In this document: piece after piece, positions 1 through 5,966 of the stretch
How the letters are laid out: each line of letters begins with the position of its first letter
Numbering within the stretch: the stretch's first letter is position 1
Source of the DNA: an uncultured Ruminococcus sp.
GTDB lineage: Bacteria; Bacillota; Clostridia; Oscillospirales; CAG-272
Assembly (NCBI GenBank): GCA_902766575.1
Contig: CACXED010000185.1
Location: 1 to 5,975 of the forward strand
Reading direction: 5' to 3'
DNA length: 5,975 nt
The notes under the pieces: model-generated
What the model was told of the DNA's origin: nothing
Database searches by the model: none
Seen by the model: the letters and a program-made list of their open reading frames with translations, nothing else
Program-made: the position numbers and the translations under genes

Positions 1-1
1 C

Positions 2-292
2 ATTCGCCATCCGTCGAAGAAAAATCTGTTCGATTTCGCCGACGTCTGCATCGACGACTTCAATCCGGTGGGCGACGCGGCGGTGAATGTTCCCGGCTTT
101 AAGACGACGATCGCGCCGATTTCAAATATAGTCGATTTCTACATCGCCCATATGCTCGAAATCAAGACGGTCGCCGAATGCGTCAAACGCGGCATCACCC
201 CGCCGGTCTGGTCGAGCGCCAACGTCCCCGGCGGCGATGAGAAGAACGCCGCGCTGATTGAAAAATACCGTCCGCGCGTGAAGATGCTGTGA
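2..292 (+). CDS. SIS-domain putative sugar isomerase (UPF0309-like), C-terminal part only
   Basis: The reading frame is open from the window edge, so this is the last 96 codons of a longer gene. The family is usually about 240-250 residues, so roughly the final 40 percent is present. Visible segments include an ADVCIDDFNPVGDAAV stretch, then VPGFKTTIAPISNIVDFYIA, a helix with VAECVKRGITPPVW, and the ending SANVPGGDEKN...IEKYRPRVKML. The order of aspartate-rich turn, G-D-A, P-x-S-x-I and S-A-N-x-P-G-G-D is what I recall from UPF0309/SIS_2 'sugar isomerase domain' proteins. Such proteins are cytosolic and thought to bind or isomerise phosphosugars, but their substrates are mostly unknown. The GTG at 68 is an internal valine codon, not a start. 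The stop overlaps the next gene's ribosome binding site, and 12 nt separate the two genes. The family call is fairly firm; the function is not. Confidence 0.82.
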   Translation: MRHPSKKNLFDFADVCIDDFNPVGDAAVNVPGFKTTIAPISNIVDFYIAHMLEIKTVAECVKRGITPPVWSSANVPGGDEKNAALIEKYRPRVKML

Positions 293-304
293 GGAGAAAG
301 AATT

Positions 305-1000
305 ATGCTTCAGGAAAAATTAGAGCTGCTGCTTAATAAATACCAGGTCACATCGGACGCGAAAATAAGCGCCGACGGCAGAAGCGTCCGAATCGGCGGC
401 GAGGTATATCCGCTGCTGTCCCATCGCTTTGAGCGCCGATTTGTCGAGCTGCGCCGTATGCTCCACGACGGCACTATCAGCGGCGTGTCGGCGATCCGCT
501 GCGGAAATGTCGGAACATCCGAAAAATCGCTCGACGAGCTGATACTGCGCGAGCTGGACATCTGCCGTTTTCTGTCGGGTCGGGAGATCGTCAGCATCGC
601 CGCCTTCGGACGTGATAGACGCGCGGAGAATCTTATCGCCGTGCTCGACAATGACGTCGTATGCTCGATCGAGGTTGCGAATACTCTGCCAAGTGGTGCG
701 CAGACCATCGACAAGCATGAGGTGATTAGCGCCCGCGGACTGGTCTGCGACCGGGTAGTCGATACGCAGATACCGCAGAATTCGATTTATCTCTATGCCG
801 ACGAGAACATCGCCTATACCGATGTGGACTTCGAGCTTTACGGGCTTGACGCCGACAAGGCGGCATCGGTCCGCGCGGCCTTCGCCCTTGCAAAGGACGA
901 AACGCTGCGCCAAAGCGCGCTTTGTGACATGGAGACGCTTCGCAATCTGCTCTCCTGCGCCACGAAATCGGCCGCCGACGGCAGAAAGGTTACAATATAA
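305..1000 (+). CDS. Gfo/Idh/MocA C-terminal-domain-like protein lacking the Rossmann domain
   Basis: The protein has 231 residues and starts at an ATG with AGGAG at 292-296, 8 nt upstream. I recognise no named family from the whole protein. From about residue 40 onward it can be lined up by eye with the C-terminal half of the next gene's product and of Gfo/Idh/MocA oxidoreductases. HRFERRFVELRRMLHDGTISG (40-60) matches the helix after the NAD domain. SLDELILRELDICRFLSG (75-92) matches the D-x-x-x-H-x-x-D helix. ENLIAVLDNDVVCSIEV (108-124) matches the sheet strand followed by N-G-V. The last 45 residues match the closing helix pair, ending G-R-K-V-T-I. No nucleotide-binding domain precedes this; only about 35 residues of unknown character do. 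At the catalytic His and Asp positions I read Arg82 and Glu78, so independent dehydrogenase activity is unlikely. It may be a partner or substrate-binding subunit of the neighbouring oxidoreductase, or a diverged protein with a new role. The gene itself is certain; the fold assignment is inference. Confidence 0.8.
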   Translation: MLQEKLELLLNKYQVTSDAKISADGRSVRIGGEVYPLLSHRFERRFVELRRMLHDGTISGVSAIRCGNVGTSEKSLDELILRELDICRFLSGREIVSIAAFGRDRRAENLIAVLDNDVVCSIEVANTLPSGAQTIDKHEVISARGLVCDRVVDTQIPQNSIYLYADENIAYTDVDFELYGLDADKAASVRAAFALAKDETLRQSALCDMETLRNLLSCATKSAADGRKVTI

Positions 1001-1006
1001 GGAGGG
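1000..1006 (+). promoter_or_regulatory. Ribosome binding site that fixes the oxidoreductase start
   Basis: AGGAGGG lies 7 nt before the ATG at 1014, and its first base is the last base of the previous stop codon. It supports 1014 as the start. The same frame is open upstream to 795 inside the preceding gene, but that extension is arginine- and serine-rich, unlike the family N terminus, and has no comparable site. Confidence 0.85.
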
Positions 1007-1013
1007 ATCGGAA

Positions 1014-2090
1014 ATGAACCGCTTGAAAATCGCAATGATGTCAATGACTCACGGTCACACGAGAAAATATTATCAGGTACTGAAGGAGAATCCCAAGCTC
1101 GAATGGGTCGCCGTCTCCACCGCCAACGACGAGGTCAGACGGATATTCAAAAATTCGGTGGACGGAATCCCCTGCTATGATTCGGATATCGAAATGCTGG
1201 ACGCACACCCCGAAATCGAAGCGGTGGTGCTTGCCAGCGAAAACTGCGAGCATCTGCGTCAGATGAAGCTCTGCGCCGAGCGCGGCATACATATCCTGTC
1301 GATGAAGATCCCTACATTTGATATGGACGAATACGACCAGATGATCGAGCTTGTCGAAAAGCATGATGTAATATGCCAAATTGAGCTGGAGCTGCACTAC
1401 AATCCGGTCGTCCGCCGGATGAAGGAGATCAGCGAATCGGGCAAGCTCGGCAATATCCTTTCCTTCAAGGCGACAAACACCACATTGTCGCCGGTATGGG
1501 CCTTCCCATGGCAGGGTATGCCCGAAAAGAGCTACGGAAAGCGCGTACCTCTGCGCGAGGGTGACAATCGCTTCCGCGGCGGAGCGCTCTGCGACCATCC
1601 GCACATATTCGACCTGATACGCGAGATCACCGGAAGCGAATTTGACACGGTCTATGCCGCCGTCGCGCCCAATATCCGTCCCGACATCGAGGAGGAGGAT
1701 ATGCTCAACGTCGTCGGACGCATGAAGAACGGAGTCGTATTCTCGCTCGATCCGTCGTGGTCGAACATGGAGGAGCGGCTTAAAGTCCCCGGCCCCGGCT
1801 GGGAGGTCGCTCCGAAGCGCATGGAGGTCAATCTGATCATAAACGGCGAAAAGGGCACGCTTATGACCGACTGCTTCGGCCCGAACACCTATCACAACGG
1901 CGCGCCCAACGACCGCTATACGGTCAACTACACCTATTTTGACGAATGGGTCGGACTCATCGATGAGTTCGTCGACAACATCCGCCTGCACCGTCTGCCG
2001 AAGATAAATCTGCGCCGTCACCGCGAGACGATCCGCGTCATGAACGCGATATACGAGAGCATCCGTATCGGCGACAGCGTGAACCTATGA
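1014..2090 (+). CDS. Gfo/Idh/MocA family NAD(P)-dependent sugar oxidoreductase
   Basis: The product has 358 residues, a normal length for the family. Residues 1-120 form the nucleotide-binding half: an opening strand LKIAMMSMTHGH (4-15), then WVAVSTAND (31-39), the strand EAVVLASENCEH (69-80) and GIHILSMKIP (91-100). Lys98 in M-K-I-P sits where the family has the E-K-P lysine. The usual G-x-G-x-x-G loop is replaced by S-M-T-H-G-H, a variant with His in place of Gly. Residues 121-358 are the substrate half, with YNPVVRRMKEISESGKLG (129-146), GGALCDHPHIFDLI (189-202; Asp194 and His197 are probably catalytic), MKNGVVFSLDPSWS (237-250) and a closing helix ending S-V-N-L. Family members oxidise or reduce sugars, inositols or sugar acids in the cytosol; the substrate here is unknown. 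It lies between its own half-length relative and the regulator, with which it overlaps by 4 nt. Confidence 0.92.
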   Translation: MNRLKIAMMSMTHGHTRKYYQVLKENPKLEWVAVSTANDEVRRIFKNSVDGIPCYDSDIEMLDAHPEIEAVVLASENCEHLRQMKLCAERGIHILSMKIPTFDMDEYDQMIELVEKHDVICQIELELHYNPVVRRMKEISESGKLGNILSFKATNTTLSPVWAFPWQGMPEKSYGKRVPLREGDNRFRGGALCDHPHIFDLIREITGSEFDTVYAAVAPNIRPDIEEEDMLNVVGRMKNGVVFSLDPSWSNMEERLKVPGPGWEVAPKRMEVNLIINGEKGTLMTDCFGPNTYHNGAPNDRYTVNYTYFDEWVGLIDEFVDNIRLHRLPKINLRRHRETIRVMNAIYESIRIGDSVNL

Positions 2091-3214
2091 AATCCTCGGG
2101 CAGGATCATCGAAATAACCGAACGGCTCGCCGAGGAGCTGCGCGCCGGACACTATGGAGCTCCCGGCGAAAGATTTCTCACGGTAAGGCAGCTCGCCGGG
2201 CGCTTCGGCGTCTCGCTGAGCAGCGCCTGCCGGATTTTTTCCGAGCTTTCGGAGCGCCAGCTGATCTGTCTCGACGGAAAAAATTATTACATCACCACCG
2301 GCTATGTTCCAAAGGAGTCGCCCTATGGCGGAATACTCGCCAAAAGTCGGCGCCGGATGCTCGGAATGATCGAAAACAATATCAATACGCCATATTTTTC
2401 GGCGCTGGCGCAGGAGCTGAGCGGCGCCGCTGCCAAGGAGGGCTACCGGCTGATCCTCGCGACCAGCGGCGGCGATATCAGACGCGAGGCCGAGATACTG
2501 CGCGATTTCCGGGAGCTTGGGGTCTGCGGAGTGTTCACCTGTCCCAGCATAGCTCCGGGACTGACCGATATCTATTCGATCTATCCGCTGCCGGTGGTCT
2601 CGCTGGGACGCGATTTAGAGCTTGAGAACTGCGATACGGTGTTGGTCGACAATTTCAGCGCGGGCGCTCAGGCGGCAAAGCATCTCTACGAGATCGGCTG
2701 TCGGCGCTTCGCCTACGTCGGGCTGAAAAGCTACATCGGAGAGGATCCGAGAGTCAAGGGCTTCTGCAGCCGGCTGGACTCGCTCGGCTATTCTGATACA
2801 GATATCAGCATACTGACCGCCGGAAAGAACGGCGAGGATATCGACATCAGCACGATTTCCGGCGAGCTCTACCGACTGCTGCACGAGCTGCCAGACAGCT
2901 TGAGGATGGGCATATTCTGCTATCACGATCTGCTCGCGGTCGAGACGCTGCATCTCATCAAGCACCGCGAGAGCGTCAACTCCCGTCACCTGATGGTTCC
3001 GAAGGACGTTGCGATAATCGGCTTTGACGATCTTCCGATATCCTCGCTCGTCACGCCCTCGCTGACGACCATTTCCTATCGCTTCGCGTCGATAGCGAAA
3101 AAATCGCTTGAGATCATGCTCGACTACATCGGCAATCCGGAGCATATCACCGGGAAATATCCGGTCGCGTCGTCTCTGACCGTCCGCGAAAGCACAGCAG
3201 CCCGCGAAGAATAA
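2087..3214 (+). CDS. GntR-type winged helix / LacI-type sugar-binding transcriptional regulator
   Basis: The product has 375 residues. Residues 5-72 form a GntR-type winged helix-turn-helix, with the recognition region LTVRQLAGRFGVSLSSACRI (31-50) followed by the wing. Residues from about 90 to 370 are a LacI/periplasmic-binding-protein-like effector domain: NNINTPYFSALAQELSGAA (97-115), LVDNFSAGAQAAKHLYEIG (186-204), RRFAYVG (206-212), the F-C-Y-H-D-L-L-A segment (277-284), and IIGFDDLPISSLVTPSLTTI (310-329), the conserved G-F-D-D element. This architecture is that of AraR-like regulators, which usually repress sugar operons until a sugar binds. The ATG shares ATGA with the stop of the oxidoreductase gene, so translation is probably coupled, and no separate promoter is visible. 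Likely targets are its own operon and possibly the convergent glycosidase group. The effector is unknown, perhaps the sugar that the operon processes. Confidence 0.93.
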   Translation: MKSSGRIIEITERLAEELRAGHYGAPGERFLTVRQLAGRFGVSLSSACRIFSELSERQLICLDGKNYYITTGYVPKESPYGGILAKSRRRMLGMIENNINTPYFSALAQELSGAAAKEGYRLILATSGGDIRREAEILRDFRELGVCGVFTCPSIAPGLTDIYSIYPLPVVSLGRDLELENCDTVLVDNFSAGAQAAKHLYEIGCRRFAYVGLKSYIGEDPRVKGFCSRLDSLGYSDTDISILTAGKNGEDIDISTISGELYRLLHELPDSLRMGIFCYHDLLAVETLHLIKHRESVNSRHLMVPKDVAIIGFDDLPISSLVTPSLTTISYRFASIAKKSLEIMLDYIGNPEHITGKYPVASSLTVRESTAAREE

Positions 3215-3227
3215 TTGAACAAGCGTC

Positions 3228-3284
3228 AAAAAGAGCATAGCAGGCTCCGAGCCGAAAACCCGTGAGCCTGCGTATGCTCTTTTT
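3228..3284. terminator. Bidirectional intrinsic terminator between convergent groups
   Basis: AAAAAGAGCATA (3228-3239) pairs with TATGCTCTTTTT (3273-3284), and GCAGGCTC (3240-3247) pairs with GAGCCTGC (3264-3271). This gives a 20-bp stem with one bulged G at 3272 and a 16-nt loop. Each strand ends in a T run after the stem, so it can stop transcription from both sides. It begins 13 nt after the regulator's stop and overlaps the stop codon of the leftward DgoK-like pseudogene. Confidence 0.93.
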
Positions 3285-3871
3285 ATTTGCAGATCAGCTC
3301 CGCTCCGAGAGCGGAGACCTGTTCGGAGAGCTCGTCCGGGAGGACGAGCAGCTTCCCTCCGCGCTCCTTTAGCAGCGACGCGAGCGCCGATCTGAACGGA
3401 TCGGAGCCGGATATCACTATAGTTCTCTGAGCCCGATCGGACAGCGATCTTATATCGTCGCTCAGTATCGCGCCGATCAGGAAGGAATAGAGCTGTTTTG
3501 CATCGGCTTTTCGGATAAAATTCGCGTGGACGCGGATTTTGAACAGCGCTTCGGTGATCCCATGCCGCCCGGCATACTCATATCCCATGTGAAGATAATC
3601 CTCGTCGGCGCGCTCGGGATAGCCGTCGGTCAGCGACTGACGGAGGATGGTATTCTCAGCGGCAGATCGGAAATTCCGGGCAGCGCGGCTCGAGCGTATT
3701 GCGTCCGAGCAGCTCCGATATCCCGTCCCTCACCGCCTTTTCCAGCACCTGCCGCCCGCTATTGATAGAATCGCGGACTCCGATTTGATATTTTATACGA
3801 TCAAATACCCTTCCGGCTTCGACAAGAGCAAAGCGGGTATTGGTCATTCCGCCGTCAACAGCTATTATCAT
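3283..3871 (-). pseudogene. dgoK: 2-dehydro-3-deoxygalactonokinase (DgoK)-like kinase, internally deleted and frameshifted
   Basis: DgoK enzymes phosphorylate 2-keto-3-deoxy sugar acids with ATP and are usually about 290-310 residues long. Here the N-terminal piece starts at ATG 3871 with AAGGAG 5 nt upstream. It begins MIIAVDGGMTNTRFALVEAG, containing the D-x-G-x-T-N-T-R phosphate-binding signature, and continues through the I-G-V-R-D-S segment. That frame stops at 3656-3658. The C-terminal piece is in another frame. It is recognisable from about 3666 with S-A-A-E-N-T-I-L-R-Q-S-L, then DEDYLHMGYEYAGRHGITEA, a FLIGAILSDDI segment, VISGSDPFRSAL and the end SALGAELICK. Both ends match my memory of the family, but the total span is only about 196 codons. 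The central stretch, which should carry the A-S-G-M-I, G-V-K, M-R-G-E-E and G-S-H-T-K elements, is absent. A deletion of about 100 residues that also shifted the frame explains this. The gene follows the GH92 gene by 18 nt. An assembly error is the main alternative. Confidence 0.8.
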
Positions 3872-3889
3872 GGTTTCTCCTTTAAGAGG

Positions 3890-5860
3890 TCAGATTTTTG
3901 TTCCGCGTATGCTCAGGCTCTCGGCGATCGGCGGGATATGCACGAACTCCTTTCTGCCGGGGCAGAGCGGATAAATTCCGAGACAGGCAAAAACATACCA
4001 TGCAGACATAGTCCCGTTATCCTCGTCCCCCGGGAAGCCGTCCTCCTCGTATGAGAAGGACTCGAGAGCCATTCGGTGTACCCAATAGCGGCATTTTTCG
4101 GTCTCTCCGAGATATGCGTAGATATACGGAATGTGGAACGAGGGCTGATTTGAGATCGCGCACTGTCCGTAATCGACCGAAGCCATCTCGGTCATCTCAT
4201 GGATCTCGCCGTTATAGCCGTGGACGCGGTAGTCCGGCTCAGCCGCGAAAAATTCGTCGAGCTTTGCGATCAGCTTCTCCCGTCCGCCCATCAGCTCCGC
4301 CAGTCCGTCAATATCGTGCTGAACCGCAAAGGTCGTCTGCCATGCCGAGGCTTCGGTGTATTCTCCGCCCCATTTGATCGGGTCAAAATCGTCAGCCATT
4401 CCGCCTTTCCTGTCGCGTCCCCTCATGAAGCCGGTCTCTTTGTCGAAAAGATTTTTATAGTTTTTCGAGCGCCGCTCGTACTCGTCGGCAAGCTCATCGC
4501 GCCCGAGCGCCCTTGCCGCGACCGAGATGCACCAGTCTCCGTAGGCGGCGTCGAGCGTGAGATTGACGCTCTCCCTCTGCTCGTCGCGGGGAACATAGCC
4601 GTATTTTACATAGGCTTCGGCACCGTTGCGGCCGAAGCGCGGCTCGGGTCCGTTGTGGTTCGCGTGCTTCAGCATACCCTCGAGAGCGTCCTCCCAGGTC
4701 TTTCTTGAGCCGATGCCGTTAGCTATCGCCGTGGCTATCACCGCGTCTATCAGCGTGGACGGCATACATCCGACTTCTCCGATCGAAATCCATCTCGGAA
4801 GCCAGCCGCACTCGCGGTAATCGTTGACAAAGCCCTCGAGCATTTCGGCAAACTCGTCCCGCGCAATCAGCGTGAACAGCGGGTAGACAGTCCTGTAGGT
4901 GTCCCAGAAGCCGTTGTCGGTGTATCGCGGGCCGTCGTGGATGCTGCCGTCGATCGGCGTGTAGTGGATCATTCTGCCGTTCTTGTCGTACTCATAGCAC
5001 TTGTGCGGAAACAGGAACGTGCGCCAGAGACAGGTGTAAAAGGTCTTTTCGACCCGCTCGTCGCTGAATCCGGCGTCGATCCTGCCGAGGTGCTCCTCCC
5101 AGACCGCGTCGTTCTCCGCTCTGAGCTCGTCAAAGGTTTTCGCGCCGATCTCACGCTCTATCGCCGCTTCGGCAAGTTCGTGGGAGATATAGGACGTTCC
5201 GATCGAATAAACAGCGCTCTTTCCGGTCAGCGCGATGTGTATGCAGCAGCCCTCGGAGCCGTTGCTGCCGACGATCTCGGTCTTTGAAAAATCTACGTCT
5301 CCGGCGCGGAACCTCAGCACGAAATACATTCTGAAATTTACCGCCCTGTCGCCGCCGTGACCGTCGGTCCAGCCGAGAATCTCGTTTTTCCCGGGAACCG
5401 CCGTATACCCATAGCAGCCCTTGACCGGAAGCAGCGAGAGGAAGGACTGTCTTTCGCAGTCGAAGGTCAGCCTGCACATCCCGCCGCGCTCCGACGGCGT
5501 CAGCTCAAAATCGCACCTTGAGCGCAGGAATCTCAGCTTCAGATAATCGGGCATCATTACCGCTTCCCCGGGTCTGAAGCCTCCCCAGGCTCCGGCGTGA
5601 TCGGCAGCGAGGATATCGTTCTGCGGCGTCATCAGGAAAGCGCCGTAGTCGCCGATCCACGGGCTCGGCTGATGCGTGAGCCGAATCCCCTCGACGCTGT
5701 GTGAATCGGGATGATAGAACCAGCTTTTGTTCTGCTCGGTCTGCAGGGCGAAAGCCGCCATACCGAAGGGCAGCTGGATCAGCGGCAGAGTATTACCCTG
5801 CGAAAACCGCGGAGTGGATTTGGTTCCCTGACGGATGTTTACAAGATCTATTCTTTTCAT
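3890..5860 (-). CDS. GH92-family alpha-mannosidase, cytosolic form
   Basis: The product has 656 residues. GH92 enzymes are calcium-dependent inverting exo-alpha-mannosidases that remove mannose from glycans. The N-terminal beta domain shows FSQGNTLPLIQLPFGMAAF (19-37) and GIRLTHQPSPWIGDYGAFLM (58-77), family landmarks around the sugar site. The (alpha/alpha)6 domain includes RYTDNGFWDTYRTVYPLFTL (312-331) and DAAYGDWCISVAARALG (437-453). YTEASAWQTTFAVQHD (501-516) carries Glu503, the likely general acid. SNQPSFHIPYIYAYLG (570-585) follows, then GDEDNGTMSAWYVFACLGIY (611-630), with Asp612 and Asp614 the likely base carboxylates. There is no signal peptide, so it probably works on short imported oligosaccharides. 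The start at 5860 is chosen for its strong ribosome binding site. Two points are odd: N-Q-P replaces the usual x-E-P in the linkage-specificity loop, and the protein ends soon after the catalytic motif, about 60-80 residues earlier than typical. The family call is firm; the linkage preference is open. Confidence 0.94.
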   Translation of the reverse strand: MKRIDLVNIRQGTKSTPRFSQGNTLPLIQLPFGMAAFALQTEQNKSWFYHPDSHSVEGIRLTHQPSPWIGDYGAFLMTPQNDILAADHAGAWGGFRPGEAVMMPDYLKLRFLRSRCDFELTPSERGGMCRLTFDCERQSFLSLLPVKGCYGYTAVPGKNEILGWTDGHGGDRAVNFRMYFVLRFRAGDVDFSKTEIVGSNGSEGCCIHIALTGKSAVYSIGTSYISHELAEAAIEREIGAKTFDELRAENDAVWEEHLGRIDAGFSDERVEKTFYTCLWRTFLFPHKCYEYDKNGRMIHYTPIDGSIHDGPRYTDNGFWDTYRTVYPLFTLIARDEFAEMLEGFVNDYRECGWLPRWISIGEVGCMPSTLIDAVIATAIANGIGSRKTWEDALEGMLKHANHNGPEPRFGRNGAEAYVKYGYVPRDEQRESVNLTLDAAYGDWCISVAARALGRDELADEYERRSKNYKNLFDKETGFMRGRDRKGGMADDFDPIKWGGEYTEASAWQTTFAVQHDIDGLAELMGGREKLIAKLDEFFAAEPDYRVHGYNGEIHEMTEMASVDYGQCAISNQPSFHIPYIYAYLGETEKCRYWVHRMALESFSYEEDGFPGDEDNGTMSAWYVFACLGIYPLCPGRKEFVHIPPIAESLSIRGTKI

Positions 5861-5865
5861 TTTTT

Positions 5866-5871
5866 CCTCCC
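5866..5871 (-). promoter_or_regulatory. Ribosome binding site fixing the GH92 start
   Basis: Read on the minus strand, GGGAGG is followed by five A bases and then the ATG at 5860. It decides against an upstream in-frame TTG at 5896, whose 12 extra residues would span this site and have no binding site of their own that I can see. Confidence 0.85.
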
Positions 5872-5913
5872 GGAAGGATAAGGCAATGCCGCACAATTCA
5901 CGGCTAAAGCCTT

Positions 5914-5929
5914 AAGCACGCATCTGCTT
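5914..5929. repeat. Small inverted repeat upstream of GH92 (possible operator)
   Basis: AAGCA (5914-5918) and TGCTT (5925-5929) are perfect inverted 5-bp arms with a 6-nt spacer, about 55 nt before the GH92 start. The size and placement suit a regulator site in the upstream region, and the GntR/LacI regulator in this window is an obvious candidate to bind it. Arms this short can occur by chance, and I see no second copy in the window. Confidence 0.25.
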
Positions 5930-5960
5930 GCCCTTTTTCCGTCATACTTCACAAAAATTC

Positions 5961-5966
5961 TTGACA
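5961..5966 (+). promoter_or_regulatory. Probable -35 box of a rightward promoter
   Basis: TTGACA is an exact match to the housekeeping sigma -35 consensus and follows an A/T-rich stretch (5951-5960). The matching -10 box would fall at about 5984, beyond the edge, so the promoter cannot be confirmed here. It implies a gene transcribed to the right, divergent from GH92. I see no convincing -10/-35 pair for the leftward GH92 gene in 5861-5975. Confidence 0.5.

Noticed and set aside
320..913. Open frame of 197 codons on the minus strand
   Set aside because: It is antisense to the half-oxidoreductase gene, which has a good ribosome binding site and recognisable family elements; I see no protein family in the antisense product.
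795..1013. N-terminal extension of the oxidoreductase frame
   Set aside because: The extension overlaps the preceding gene, reads as low-complexity Arg/Ser/Pro-rich sequence, and a strong ribosome binding site precedes the ATG at 1014.
1041..2021. Long open frame of 326 codons on the minus strand
   Set aside because: It lies fully antisense to the oxidoreductase gene, has no recognisable family features, and is a typical product of GC-rich codon bias on the opposite strand.
2615..3238. Open frame of 207 codons on the minus strand
   Set aside because: It is antisense to the regulator and would begin inside the terminator stem; no family is recognisable.
3656..3735. Programmed ribosomal frameshift in the kinase gene
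   Set aside because: I see no slippery heptamer or stimulatory hairpin at the frame change, and about 100 residues are missing, which frameshifting cannot explain.
3647..4054. Rightward open frame of 135 codons across the kinase/GH92 junction
   Set aside because: It runs antisense to two recognisable coding sequences, and its product shows no family features.
4199..4708. Rightward open frame of 169 codons
   Set aside because: It is antisense within the GH92 gene, where the sense strand carries clear catalytic motifs.
5861..5896. Upstream TTG start for GH92 adding 12 residues
   Set aside because: The extension would translate through the GGGAGG site that directly precedes the ATG at 5860, and the family N terminus fits the shorter form.
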